From positions 1,240,001-1,304,000 of the forward strand of contig NZ_CP156060.1 of assembly GCF_039778605.1 (NCBI RefSeq): a stretch of 64,000 nt of DNA. The letters are read 5' to 3'. Shown here in pieces: positions 25,916 to 34,512 of this stretch; positions within the stretch are counted from its first letter, which is position 1, and the number at the start of each line of letters is the position of its first letter. A program made the translations under genes and the position numbers. Source of the stretch: Flavobacterium sp. WV_118_3 (GTDB lineage Bacteria > Bacteroidota > Bacteroidia > Flavobacteriales > Flavobacteriaceae). The notes below the pieces were generated by a model. It was not told the DNA's origin. It was given only the letters and a program-made list of their open reading frames with translations, and did not search any database.

Positions 25916-26446
25916 ATGGAAAGAAAAGTCAAGTACAATTATGAATTTAAACTTCATTGTGTAGAAGAAGTATTAAATAAAAACCGCTCAAAGGGCTCAG
26001 TTGCTCAGGAGCAAGAAATTAGTAAAACTAATCTTGGAAGATGGATAAACTTCTATCTTAAGTATGGAAAAGAAGGTCTGTTATCCCGTAAGAATCAGAA
26101 TTACAGTTCCGATTTTAAGCTAAAAGTTATACGTACCATTGATCAGAAGTGTTTATCTTTGAGTCAGGCCTGTTTATTTTTCAACATTCCCAATGATGGG
26201 ATAATCTTGGCCTGGCAGCGTCAATTTAAAAACCATGGCGCACCAGGTTTAGTACAAAAACCAAAAGGAAAACCCATATCGATGACTTACAAAAGAGCTA
26301 AAAAGAAATCCGATAAACCTTTGACCAGAGAAGAAGAGCTTTTACTGGAAAATGAATCTTTACGTGCTCAAGTAGCCTATTTAAAAAAGTTACAAGCCTT
26401 AATTCAAGCAGAAGAAGCCGAGCAAAACAAAAGGCACAAACCATAG
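25916..26446 (+). CDS. IS3-family transposase OrfA
   Basis: A 176-aa N-terminal transposase part with two helix-turn-helix units of the IS150 type (residues of about 10-55, and 60-110 with the QACLFFNIPNDGIILAWQRQF segment). A C-terminal leucine-zipper-like coil (ELLLENESLRAQVAYLKKL) serves for oligomerisation. The frame is open from 25871, but that ATG lies inside the terminal repeat; ATG 25916 gives MERKVKYNYEFKL, as in relatives. The slippery heptamer A_AAA_AAG at 26383-26389 allows -1 frameshifting into orfB, yielding the full OrfAB transposase. Confidence 0.92.
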   Translation: MERKVKYNYEFKLHCVEEVLNKNRSKGSVAQEQEISKTNLGRWINFYLKYGKEGLLSRKNQNYSSDFKLKVIRTIDQKCLSLSQACLFFNIPNDGIILAWQRQFKNHGAPGLVQKPKGKPISMTYKRAKKKSDKPLTREEELLLENESLRAQVAYLKKLQALIQAEEAEQNKRHKP

Positions 26447-26481
26447 AGGAATTAAGGCATAACCATGATCTATCTCTTTTA

Positions 26482-27279
26482 TTGGATCATGCAAATATGG
26501 CACGGATTAGTTATTATTATCATCAAAAGAGAAACGCTGTTATTGACAAATATACAGAGCTTAAAGAGTTGATTAAATCGATCTATCATTCTCATAAAGG
26601 TCGTCTGGGCTATCGCCGTATCACTCTTGAGATAAGGAATAAAGGTTTTGTAATTAATCACAAGACTGTATTGAAACTAATGAAAGTTTTAGGGCTTAAG
26701 AGTTTAATAAGAGTTAAGAAATATAAATCGTATAAAGGAGAACATGGCAAGATAGCACCTAATATATTACAACGGAATTTTAAAGCAGAACAACCCAATC
26801 AAAAATGGGCAACTGATATAACCGAATTCAATGTAAAGGGAAAGAAGCTATACTTGTCTCCTGTCATTGATCTATTTAATGGAGAAATAATAAGCTATGA
26901 ATTATCAGAAAGGCCAAATTTTGAACAGGTCACTAATATGCTTAAAAAGTCATTTAGGAAAATAGCAGATAATACTGGGCTTATATTGCACTCTGATCAA
27001 GGATGGCAATACCAAATGAAACAATATCAAAGATTATTGAAGGACAAGGGAGTTACTCAAAGTATGTCAAGAAAAGGGAATTGCTTAGACAATGCTGTTA
27101 TAGAAAACTTTTTTGGTATTATTAAATCAGAGTTGTTTTATCTTCAAAAGTTTAAATCAACAGAACATTTAAAACAAGAGCTTAAAAAGTACATAAGCTA
27201 TTACAATAACAATAGAATTAAACTTAATTTAAATGGAATGAGCCCGGTGAAATACCGAGCTCATTATTGTCAAATTTAA
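26482..27279 (+). CDS. IS3-family transposase OrfB (DDE integrase domain)
   Basis: A 265-aa catalytic part of the transposase, read in the -1 frame relative to orfA. That frame is open from 26356, so the natural product is the OrfAB fusion made by slippage at 26383-26389; the TTG at 26482 is only a nominal start. It has the HTH_21-like segment HKGRLGYRRITLEI, then the rve integrase core with Asp112 (WATDITEF), Asp172 (LHSDQGWQY) and Glu208 (DNAVIENFFG), giving the DD(35)E spacing of the IS3 family. There are no stops or frameshifts, so the element should be active. Confidence 0.94.
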   Translation: MDHANMARISYYYHQKRNAVIDKYTELKELIKSIYHSHKGRLGYRRITLEIRNKGFVINHKTVLKLMKVLGLKSLIRVKKYKSYKGEHGKIAPNILQRNFKAEQPNQKWATDITEFNVKGKKLYLSPVIDLFNGEIISYELSERPNFEQVTNMLKKSFRKIADNTGLILHSDQGWQYQMKQYQRLLKDKGVTQSMSRKGNCLDNAVIENFFGIIKSELFYLQKFKSTEHLKQELKKYISYYNNNRIKLNLNGMSPVKYRAHYCQI

Positions 27280-27312
27280 TTATAAATTTGTCTAACTTTT
27301 TGGGAGCACTCT

Positions 27313-27329
27313 AAAATGATCCCTTTTTT
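27313..27329. terminator. Right half of the IS-split terminator
   Basis: AAAATGATCCCTTTTTT, complement of 25850-25866. On its own it cannot form the original hairpin, so the efflux operon may now rely on sequences within the IS for termination. Confidence 0.8.
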
Positions 27330-27338
27330 AGTTACGTT

Positions 27339-27372
27339 ATACCTGAGAGGTTTTCGAAACCTGTCAGGTGTA
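27339..27372. repeat. Dispersed palindrome, copy 9
   Basis: ATACCTGAGAGGTTTT-CG-AAACCTGTCAGGTGTA, with one substitution in the left arm, between the IS and the end of the efflux operon. Confidence 0.85.
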
Positions 27373-27380
27373 GGAATGAA

Positions 27381-28787
27381 TTATTGCGTTCCACCACCTA
27401 GCGCTTTATATAGCATGATGATGGCATTAAACTGTCGGTATTTATTATCGATAAGATCCAATTCGCTGCTTAAAGCAGAGTTCTTTGCCGTTAATACTTC
27501 CAAATAATTTACAAAACCGTGGTTTAACAACTCGTCCGAATAGTTGGCTGCTTTTTTAAGTGCATCCACTTGTTTTTCACGGATTACCAGTTTTCCGGTT
27601 TCGTTTTTATACTGAGATAATGCATCCGAAACTTCTTTCCCGGCTGTTAACAGGGATTGTTCAAATTGTAAATAGGCTTTTTCCTGATTCGCTTTAGCAA
27701 CCTCATATTTGGTTCTAATTTGTCGCTGATTAAAGATCGGTTGTGTTAAACCGGCAACGATATTCGCAAACAGGGAATTGGTGCTAAACCATTCTTTTAA
27801 CTGTAAACTTTGGAAACCTCCGGAAGCCGTTACCGTAAAGGATGGATAGAAATTACTACGCGCTACATTGGTCATCTCAAAATTAGAGATCAGGTTGTAT
27901 TCCGCGGCCATTACATCCGGTCTTTTAGCTAATAAATCGGCAGGAACACCCAGGTTTACATCTACATTCATCGCTTGGCCAGCAAGGGTTCCTCTTTCGA
28001 TTTTACCCGGCGACTGTCCCAATAAAATAGACAGGGTGTTTTCCATGATCACAATGTTATTTTTTAAATCGGCAATGATCAACTCGGTAGCATATTTCTG
28101 TGCTTCCGTTTGTTTCACCGCTACTTCGTTAACATTTCCGGCGTCTTTTAACGCTTTGATCGTTACCACACTGTTATCGCGGTTGAGTAAGGTTTCTTCG
28201 GCTACTTTTAACTGTGCATCCAACGATAACAATTGGTAATAGGTAGAAGCGATACTCGCCAATAATTGTGTTTTTACCGCCTGATTGGCCGCTACCGTCT
28301 GTAAATAGGAAGCATTGGCCGCACGTTTGTTACTTCTGATTTTCCCCCAAACATCGGCTTCCCACGATAAGTTTCCGGCCAATTGGTATTGGTCTAAAGC
28401 ACCATTAAAAAAGGAACCAAACTGGCTGTTTTTGGCCAACTCCTGGTGGGTAAGGCTGGCACCCATGCTAAGCGTAGGCAGGTAACCCATTTTTCCCTGT
28501 TTCAGATTCGCTTCGGCTGCTACAATCGACTGCATGGCGATACGGATATCGTAATTGTTCTGTAGTCCTTTTTCGATATAGCCCTGAAGAATCGGATCGG
28601 TAAAAAGTGTTTTCCACGAAACACCCGCCAGCGACGCCCCTTCGGTAGCCGTAGCATCGGTACGATACAATGCTTCGGTTTTTACCTGTGGACGTTCATA
28701 ATTCTTGGCGACAAAGCAGGACTGCATCACCGATGCAGCTGCTATGACAACCATTATTTTATATGATTTTTGATATTTCATTTTCAT
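27381..28787 (-). CDS. RND efflux outer-membrane factor lipoprotein (TolC/OprM/NodT type)
   Basis: The outer-membrane channel of a tripartite drug or metal efflux pump. From ATG 28787 it is 468 aa with a lipoprotein signal (lipobox MQSC) and the two OEP repeats seen as long helical stretches rich in Ala, Gln, Lys and Asn. Typical segments are SWEADVWGKIRS, LSILLGQSPGKIERG and LLAKRPDVMAAEYNL. The frame extends to 28805 into the preceding gene, but ATG 28787 lies four bases past that gene's stop and gives a proper signal. It is the last gene of the adaptor-pump-channel operon 33079 to 27381. Confidence 0.94.
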   Translation of the reverse strand: MKMKYQKSYKIMVVIAAASVMQSCFVAKNYERPQVKTEALYRTDATATEGASLAGVSWKTLFTDPILQGYIEKGLQNNYDIRIAMQSIVAAEANLKQGKMGYLPTLSMGASLTHQELAKNSQFGSFFNGALDQYQLAGNLSWEADVWGKIRSNKRAANASYLQTVAANQAVKTQLLASIASTYYQLLSLDAQLKVAEETLLNRDNSVVTIKALKDAGNVNEVAVKQTEAQKYATELIIADLKNNIVIMENTLSILLGQSPGKIERGTLAGQAMNVDVNLGVPADLLAKRPDVMAAEYNLISNFEMTNVARSNFYPSFTVTASGGFQSLQLKEWFSTNSLFANIVAGLTQPIFNQRQIRTKYEVAKANQEKAYLQFEQSLLTAGKEVSDALSQYKNETGKLVIREKQVDALKKAANYSDELLNHGFVNYLEVLTAKNSALSSELDLIDNKYRQFNAIIMLYKALGGGTQ

Positions 28788-28791
28788 AGTT

Positions 28792-31700
28792 TTATAATGC
28801 AACATTTTCAGAATCCTGCTCGGCCGCTTTTTGAGCTGCTGTTTTTCCGGTAATACGTTCCTGTAGTCCCTGGAAGATCACAAACAATACCGGAATAAAG
28901 AATACCCCTAAAATAGTACCGACTAACATTCCTCCAACAGCCCCCATACCAATGGAACGGTTACCTACGGCTCCAATTCCGTTGGCTAAAGCCAGTGGCA
29001 ACAGACCAAAGATAAAGGCGAAAGAAGTCATCAGGATCGGTCGTAAACGGGCTTTAGCTCCTTCAACAGCCGATTCGAACAGGCTCATGCCATGACGTCT
29101 ACGCTGGATGGCAAACTCTACGATCAGAATGGCATTTTTCGCGAGTAATCCGATAAGCATGATCAGTGCAATCTGGAAGTAAATGTTGTTTTCCAGACCG
29201 GCCAGTTTTACAAATCCGATGGCTCCTGCAATACCTACCGGTAACGATAGGATTACCGATAACGGTAGTAAATAACTTTCGTACTGTGCACTTAACAGGA
29301 AGTATACGAAAATCAAACTCAACAGGAATACACCAATTGCCTGACCTCCGGAAGCAATCTCCTCACGGGTCATACCGGAAAACTCATACGTATAGTTGTT
29401 TGGTAAATGTTGCGCGGCTACTTCTTCAATCGCTTTAATCGCGTCCCCGGAACTGTATCCCGGTTTGGCTTTACCGTTCACGTTAACCGATTTTAATAAG
29501 TTAAAACGCGTAACCGATTCCGGTCCATAGGTTTTCTTAAGGCTTACGAACTGGCTTATCGCTACTAATTCGTCATTTCGGTTTTTGATATAAATCTTAT
29601 CCAAACTTTGTTCCGTAGCACGATCTTCCGGTTTCGCCTGAATCATCACACGATATTGTTTACCAAAGCTGTTAAAGTCGGTGGTATATAATCCTCCGTA
29701 ATACCCTTGTAGCGTATTGAAAATATCGGATACACTGATACCGGCATCTTTCGTTTTTTCAATGTTAATGTCCAACTGGTATTGTGGGAAGTTCGGGTTA
29801 AAGTTGGTCATCGCATACTGGATTTCCGGACGTTGGTTTAGGGCTTGTAAAAACTCACCGGTCACTTTACTAATGGTTGCCCAGTCGTCATCTGCTTTGG
29901 ATTGTAGCTTAAACTCAAATCCGTCTGCCGTACCAAATCCCTGTACACTCGGAGGTGTAAAGAATAACGCTCGGGCATCTTTAAATTGTGCTGTACGTCC
30001 GAATAGTTCACCAACTACCGCTTCAATCGATTGGGTCGCTTCTTTACGGTGCGCCCAGTCTTTTAATTTGATAACGGTAAAGGCATATGAACCACCATTT
30101 ACGTTGTTTAATAAACTGAAACCAACCACACTCATACGGGATTCGATAATGTCCATAGAGGCTAAAATAGAATCCAGCTCGTTAACGGCTAATTGTGTTT
30201 TTTCTAAAGTGGTTCCCGGAGGTAAGGTTAAATCACCCATAATGATACCACGGTCTTCATTCGGAATAAACCCGGATGGAGTGGTGTTGAATAATAGTAA
30301 TGTAATACCCGTTACTGCTAATAAAGAGATTCCGGTGATCCATTTTCTTTTAACCAGGAAGTTTAACGACTTACTGTATTTGTTGTTCATCGAATCGAAT
30401 GCCGTGTTGAACGCGGTAAAGAAACGATCTTTTAATCCTTTTTTAGCATGTTCCGAATCGTCATGCGGTTTTAAGAACAGGGCACAAAGCGCCGGACTCA
30501 AGGTTAAGGCGTTGATCGCCGAAATCACAATCGCAACGGCCAATGTAATCGCAAACTGTTTGTAGAATACTCCGGATGGTCCTTTCAGGAAGGAAACCGG
30601 TACGAATACTGCCGACATAACCAGGGTGATCGAAACAATCGCTCCGGTGATCTCGTCCATAGCCGAAATCGTCGCTTGTTTGGCGTCTTTTATACCGTGG
30701 TCGAGCTTGGCGTGAACGGCTTCCACAACTACGATGGCGTCATCCACTACGATACCAATCGCCAGAATCATCGCAAACAACGTAAGCATATTGATCGAGA
30801 ATCCGAATAATTGGAGGAAGAAGAAGGTACCTACAATCGCAACCGGTACGGCAATGGCCGGAATCAAGGTAGAGCGGATGTCCTGAAGGAATACGAATAC
30901 TACGATAAATACCAGAATAAAGGCTTCTATCAATGTCGAAACTACTTTCGCGATCGACGCATCAAGGAAGGTTTTCGAGTTGTAAGGGATTACATAATCA
31001 ATACCTTTAGGGAACGTACCTTTACTTTCTTCCAAAATATGGATTACTTCTGTCATGATGTCCTGAGCGTTCGATCCGGATGTCTGGAAGATACCAACAG
31101 CCACACCTTGTTTACCCATTGCCATGTTTTTGGCGCCGTAGTTAAAGGCTCCTAATTCGACAGTCGCTACATCTTTTAATCGAAGGAAATTTCCGTTTCC
31201 GGTCGATTTGATAATGATGTTTTCGTATTCTGAAATTTTAGATAAACGTCCTTTATATTTGATTACGTATTCGTAAACACCATCTGCGTTTTCACCAAAT
31301 TTACCCGGTGCAGCTTCTAAGTTTTGTTCGCGTAACGCATCCTGAATATCGGACGGCACTACTTTATAGTTGGCCATTTTCTCCGGATCGATCCAGATAC
31401 GCATCGAGTAGTCTTTGGCACCAAATACGTTTACCTGACCAACCCCTTTTACACGTTGTAATTTCGGTACCAGGTTGATACGGGCGTAGTTTTGGATAAA
31501 CGTCTCGTCATAATCTTTATTGTTCGAATATAAAGCGAAGAACATCAACGCACTCGTCTGACTTTTAATGGTGGTTACACCGGTATTGACTACGGCTTGC
31601 GGTAGTTTACTGGTAGCACGTGCCACACGGTTTTGTACGTTTACAGCAGCGATATCGGGATTTACTCCCAATTCGAAGAATACGCTAATATTGGCCGCAC

Positions 31701-31956
31701 CGTTATTGGCCGATGTCGACGTCATATAGGTCATTCCTTCCACACCGTTGATTTCTTCTTCGATTGGCGTTACAACACTGTTTAAAACCGTTTCGGCATT
31801 GGCTCCGGTATAGGTAGCACTAACCTGTACGGTTGGCGGTGCAATTTCCGGGTATTGTTCGATGGGTAACGACGTTAATCCCAAGATACCCAGAATGGTT
31901 ATGATGATGGAGATTACGGTAGAAAGTACCGGTCTGTTTATAAATGTTTTAATCAT
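28792..31956 (-). CDS. RND efflux pump inner-membrane subunit, HAE1 (AcrB-like) family
   Basis: A 1054-aa proton-driven transporter with 12 predicted membrane helices and two large periplasmic loops. Signatures include the N-terminal FINRPVLSTVISIIITILGI, the charged transmembrane-4 motif GIVVDDAIVVVEAV (aspartates of the proton relay), FIPNEDRG after helix 7, and the C-terminal AILIVEFAIQRRRHGM. The length and the GFGTADGFEF loop fit the hydrophobe/amphiphile efflux-1 group, so drugs, bile salts or dyes are more likely substrates than metals. It starts four bases after the adaptor gene stop. Confidence 0.95.
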   Translation of the reverse strand: MIKTFINRPVLSTVISIIITILGILGLTSLPIEQYPEIAPPTVQVSATYTGANAETVLNSVVTPIEEEINGVEGMTYMTSTSANNGAANISVFFELGVNPDIAAVNVQNRVARATSKLPQAVVNTGVTTIKSQTSALMFFALYSNNKDYDETFIQNYARINLVPKLQRVKGVGQVNVFGAKDYSMRIWIDPEKMANYKVVPSDIQDALREQNLEAAPGKFGENADGVYEYVIKYKGRLSKISEYENIIIKSTGNGNFLRLKDVATVELGAFNYGAKNMAMGKQGVAVGIFQTSGSNAQDIMTEVIHILEESKGTFPKGIDYVIPYNSKTFLDASIAKVVSTLIEAFILVFIVVFVFLQDIRSTLIPAIAVPVAIVGTFFFLQLFGFSINMLTLFAMILAIGIVVDDAIVVVEAVHAKLDHGIKDAKQATISAMDEITGAIVSITLVMSAVFVPVSFLKGPSGVFYKQFAITLAVAIVISAINALTLSPALCALFLKPHDDSEHAKKGLKDRFFTAFNTAFDSMNNKYSKSLNFLVKRKWITGISLLAVTGITLLLFNTTPSGFIPNEDRGIIMGDLTLPPGTTLEKTQLAVNELDSILASMDIIESRMSVVGFSLLNNVNGGSYAFTVIKLKDWAHRKEATQSIEAVVGELFGRTAQFKDARALFFTPPSVQGFGTADGFEFKLQSKADDDWATISKVTGEFLQALNQRPEIQYAMTNFNPNFPQYQLDINIEKTKDAGISVSDIFNTLQGYYGGLYTTDFNSFGKQYRVMIQAKPEDRATEQSLDKIYIKNRNDELVAISQFVSLKKTYGPESVTRFNLLKSVNVNGKAKPGYSSGDAIKAIEEVAAQHLPNNYTYEFSGMTREEIASGGQAIGVFLLSLIFVYFLLSAQYESYLLPLSVILSLPVGIAGAIGFVKLAGLENNIYFQIALIMLIGLLAKNAILIVEFAIQRRRHGMSLFESAVEGAKARLRPILMTSFAFIFGLLPLALANGIGAVGNRSIGMGAVGGMLVGTILGVFFIPVLFVIFQGLQERITGKTAAQKAAEQDSENVAL

Positions 31957-31960
31957 AAGT

Positions 31961-33079
31961 TTACTTTTTTACGGGCGCATTTGCTGCCGGTTGTGCATTT
32001 TTACCAGCTTCCTGTGGAACGATTTCCTGATTGTCGGCCAATTTGGTAACACCTTCCACCACAACTACTTCTCCGGATTCAACACCACCGGTCACGATAA
32101 AATTCAAACCGGAAGTACCGTTGGTTTCTATAATTTTCGAATGTACTTTATTGTCTTTTCCAACCGCATAGATCATTTGTTTCCCTTGCATGTCGTAAAC
32201 CGCATTCTGAGGAATCAGGATTACGTCTTTGGCTTCAACCGGTAGGCGAATGATGCCGCTACCACCGCTTCTTAAAACCGATTGCGGGTTTGGAAACTGT
32301 GCACGGAACTCGGTACTACCGGTACGGGCGTTTACTAATCCGTTTACCGTTTCGATTTTCCCTTTGTGCTCGTATACCGAATTGTCGGCAAGGATTAATT
32401 CTACCGAAGGGATCGCTTTGATCTTGTCCGATAATGTAGCACCCGGGAAGGTTCTGCTAAACTGGATCATTTGTTTTTCATTCATCGTAAAATAAGCGCG
32501 AATATTACGGATATCCGATACTGTAGTCAATGGATCGGCTGTGGTAGCGCTTACCAAACTTCCTACTTTATACGGAATACTTCCAATAACACCGTCTACC
32601 GGACTGGTGATGGTTCCAAAGTTGATATTGGCCGCAATACTGTTGTAACTGGCTTTGGCACGTGCCAGATTGGCTTTTGCCGTTTCCAGGGTTACATTAC
32701 TGATAATCTTGCGTTCTACCAACGGAATTAAACGATCCACTTCTACCTGAGCGGCTGCTACGGCTGCTTTGGCCGCACCGGCATCCTGCGATAGGGTATT
32801 GGTTTCCAATTTAAACAATACCTGTCCTTTGCGTACTGTTTGTCCTTCGTCGACAAAAATCTGCTCGATAAAACCGCTTACTTTCGGGCGGATTTCAACG
32901 TTTTGCTGACCTTGTAAATTGGCGGAATATTCTTGATAGGTTGTGGTATTTTCTTTAACTACTTTCTGAACGGGAAAGGGCATGGGACCAGTAGGTTGCT
33001 GCTGTTGCGGATTTTTGTCTCCACACGATGCGAATACCATCGACAGGGCCAACATGCTAAATATTACTTTATTCTTCAT
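31961..33079 (-). CDS. RND efflux periplasmic adaptor subunit
   Basis: A 372-aa membrane-fusion protein linking pump and channel. It begins with a lipoprotein signal (MKNKVIFSMLALSMVFASC) and a Gln/Pro-rich linker. The lipoyl half-motifs are VEIRPKVSGFIEQIFVDEGQ and GTITSPVDGVIGSI around a helical hairpin (about residues 100-160). The C-terminal beta-barrel and membrane-proximal domains contain IPQNAVYDMQGKQMIYAV. It is the first gene of the operon, 526 bases downstream of the regulator's start codon. Confidence 0.95.
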   Translation of the reverse strand: MKNKVIFSMLALSMVFASCGDKNPQQQQPTGPMPFPVQKVVKENTTTYQEYSANLQGQQNVEIRPKVSGFIEQIFVDEGQTVRKGQVLFKLETNTLSQDAGAAKAAVAAAQVEVDRLIPLVERKIISNVTLETAKANLARAKASYNSIAANINFGTITSPVDGVIGSIPYKVGSLVSATTADPLTTVSDIRNIRAYFTMNEKQMIQFSRTFPGATLSDKIKAIPSVELILADNSVYEHKGKIETVNGLVNARTGSTEFRAQFPNPQSVLRSGGSGIIRLPVEAKDVILIPQNAVYDMQGKQMIYAVGKDNKVHSKIIETNGTSGLNFIVTGGVESGEVVVVEGVTKLADNQEIVPQEAGKNAQPAANAPVKK

Positions 33080-33113
33080 AGGGTAAAATATTTATATATA
33101 ATTGTAAATAGCT

Positions 33114-33605
33114 TTAAAATTCGTCTTTTGATAAGGATTCTTCCTTCATACATTCCGTGAGTATACTTTCAAATTTGCTCAGATAATTCATATAGGTATT
33201 CAAAGCATTCACAACAAAAGCCGTATGAGCTTTATCTTCTGCCGGATAGGTGAGCTCATAGGATTTTACACGGTTGAGCATGTTTTTCTCGGATTCAATA
33301 AATTTCAGATGGTTCTGAATGCGTTCGTTGGGAGGGGAAGGCATAAAATATTTTTTGCGGTCGCCGGTTTTGGTATAATAACTGATTTTTCCCAGCTTGA
33401 GCAATAAATTGATGTTGGTCGATATCGTGCTTTTACTGGCACAACCCTGATCGACCAGTTCTTCGAATGTCATTCCTTTATCCCGGACATTCATAATTAA
33501 TAATCCTAATATTCGGGCCGCACAAGGCGGTAAATGATAATACGTTTCAAAGTGTATCCCGAATAGTTCGATTAATTCTTCTTTTTCTTCCTGCTGTTTA
33601 TTCAT
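33114..33605 (-). CDS. GbsR/MarR-type transcriptional regulator of the efflux operon
   Basis: A 163-aa winged-helix repressor. ATG 33605 (MNKQQEEKEELIELFG) is preferred over the upstream frame extension to 33638, which would cover the promoter. Segments typical of the GbsR group are LPPCAARILGLLIM, GMTFEELVDQGCASKSTISTNINLLLKLGKI and the wing YYTKTGDRKKYF. A C-terminal helical region serves dimerisation. It lies 34 bases upstream of the adaptor gene on the same strand, so the regulator probably controls its own operon. A dyad at 33644-33662 overlaps its promoter. Confidence 0.9.
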   Translation of the reverse strand: MNKQQEEKEELIELFGIHFETYYHLPPCAARILGLLIMNVRDKGMTFEELVDQGCASKSTISTNINLLLKLGKISYYTKTGDRKKYFMPSPPNERIQNHLKFIESEKNMLNRVKSYELTYPAEDKAHTAFVVNALNTYMNYLSKFESILTECMKEESLSKDEF

Positions 33606-33627
33606 GGGGATTCTTGATTTTGGTTCG

Positions 33628-33662
33628 CAAAGATACAATTAGTTTGGTTGAAACCGAACCAA
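33628..33662 (-). promoter_or_regulatory. Promoter and candidate operator of the efflux operon
   Basis: Read on the minus strand, TATCTTTG (33628-33635) fits the -7 box TAnnTTTG. Immediately upstream lies the dyad TTGGTT-N7-AACCAA (33644-33662), inside the region a polymerase would cover. A second pair TGGTTCG (33620-33626) / CGAACCA (33655-33661) overlaps it. This is a plausible autorepression site for the GbsR/MarR protein. Confidence 0.6.
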
Positions 33663-33894
33663 CCGAACTTCAGAATAGCGTTAAAAAATACTTAATATTT
33701 TCGGCACTGCGACAGCGGTAAAAAAAGAATCTGAATATTAGGATATTACTACTATTCAGATTCAAAAAACATTGAACTAATTTACAACAAAAATGAATTA
33801 AAAAAGCATTTTCTTGTTAAGAAATTATTGTCATACGTCCATTTCTGTGATATTGTCGTAGCATGAGAGTGCCTTTTGAGGTTTTGATTTCTTT

Positions 33895-34512
33895 TTAAAG
33901 ATTCCCAAACACCACTATATAAGTGGCATAATTCAATTTATCATTGAGCCATGCTATAAATTGCATTTTAAACTCAAGTACTTTTGGGTCGTCTGTTTTT
34001 GACTGTGCGATTCGGTCTGATAGTATTCGGCAAGTTGCATTGTCAAAATAATTATGTCCGTAAATATATAAAGCGGTTTCAATCTGTTTATTCCATGGAT
34101 TTTGGATAGGAAAAACGGAGTTGAATTCGTCCAGGATAAAGTCAAAATCGTAGGCCGGAATAAAGACATCGTTTCGCTTTTTGGTTTTATAATAATGTCT
34201 TTCATGATCGACAGGCCATATACTAAACCCGATTTCATTTCGGGATGTCGGTTTTTCTCTTGTGGAGATTCGTACGGTTCTATTATTAATTCGTTCAATC
34301 GCTTTAGTAGTGTCATATTTACATAATTCATAATACTCCTTGGCGGTTTCATAATCACATTCTGCTTCAAACACTATTGCTCTTATTTTGTTGTGGTGAA
34401 ATGCTTGTTCACTGGCGTCAATATCACCGTTATTTTCTTTTAAAAGTTGTATCGCAACGTCCAATGGAATTGCAGTTCTACTCCGTAATATTTTTATTTT
34501 AGTTGGATCCAT
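33895..34512 (-). CDS. Unknown protein with an EF-Ts-like UBA segment
   Basis: A 205-aa protein. Residues 5-40 (KILRSRTAIPLDVAIQLLKE, then NNGDIDASEQAF) closely resemble the UBA-like N-terminal domain of elongation factor Ts (LR..TG.....AL....GD...A). A second related helical segment follows (FEAECDYETAKEYYELCKYD). The remaining 120 residues match nothing I know. A one-base overlap of regions with the next gene upstream (ATG 34512 directly follows the stop at 34513) indicates an operon with the HD gene. A second overlapping frame inside it is a shadow. Confidence 0.7.
   Translation of the reverse strand: MDPTKIKILRSRTAIPLDVAIQLLKENNGDIDASEQAFHHNKIRAIVFEAECDYETAKEYYELCKYDTTKAIERINNRTVRISTREKPTSRNEIGFSIWPVDHERHYYKTKKRNDVFIPAYDFDFILDEFNSVFPIQNPWNKQIETALYIYGHNYFDNATCRILSDRIAQSKTDDPKVLEFKMQFIAWLNDKLNYATYIVVFGNL

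Larger units (their letters stand above)
25872..27313 (+). mobile_element. IS3-family insertion sequence (IS150 group), intact
   Basis: About 1442 bases. The left end TGAACTGCCCCCAAAAAGTT and the inverted right end TAGAGTGCTCCCAAAAAGTT share 21 of 25 terminal bases, continuing into AGACA in both. The flanks carry AAA (25869-25871 and 27314-27316), a possible 3-bp target duplication; AAAA on both sides is equally possible because of the A-run. Inside are overlapping orfA and orfB with a canonical A_AAA_AAG frameshift site at 26383-26389 and a complete DDE triad. It inserted at the centre of a terminator hairpin without breaking a gene. Confidence 0.93.

Noticed and set aside
29717..30565. 282-codon open frame on the plus strand inside the RND pump gene
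   Set aside because: Antisense shadow of a well-conserved transporter; the composition is not protein-like.
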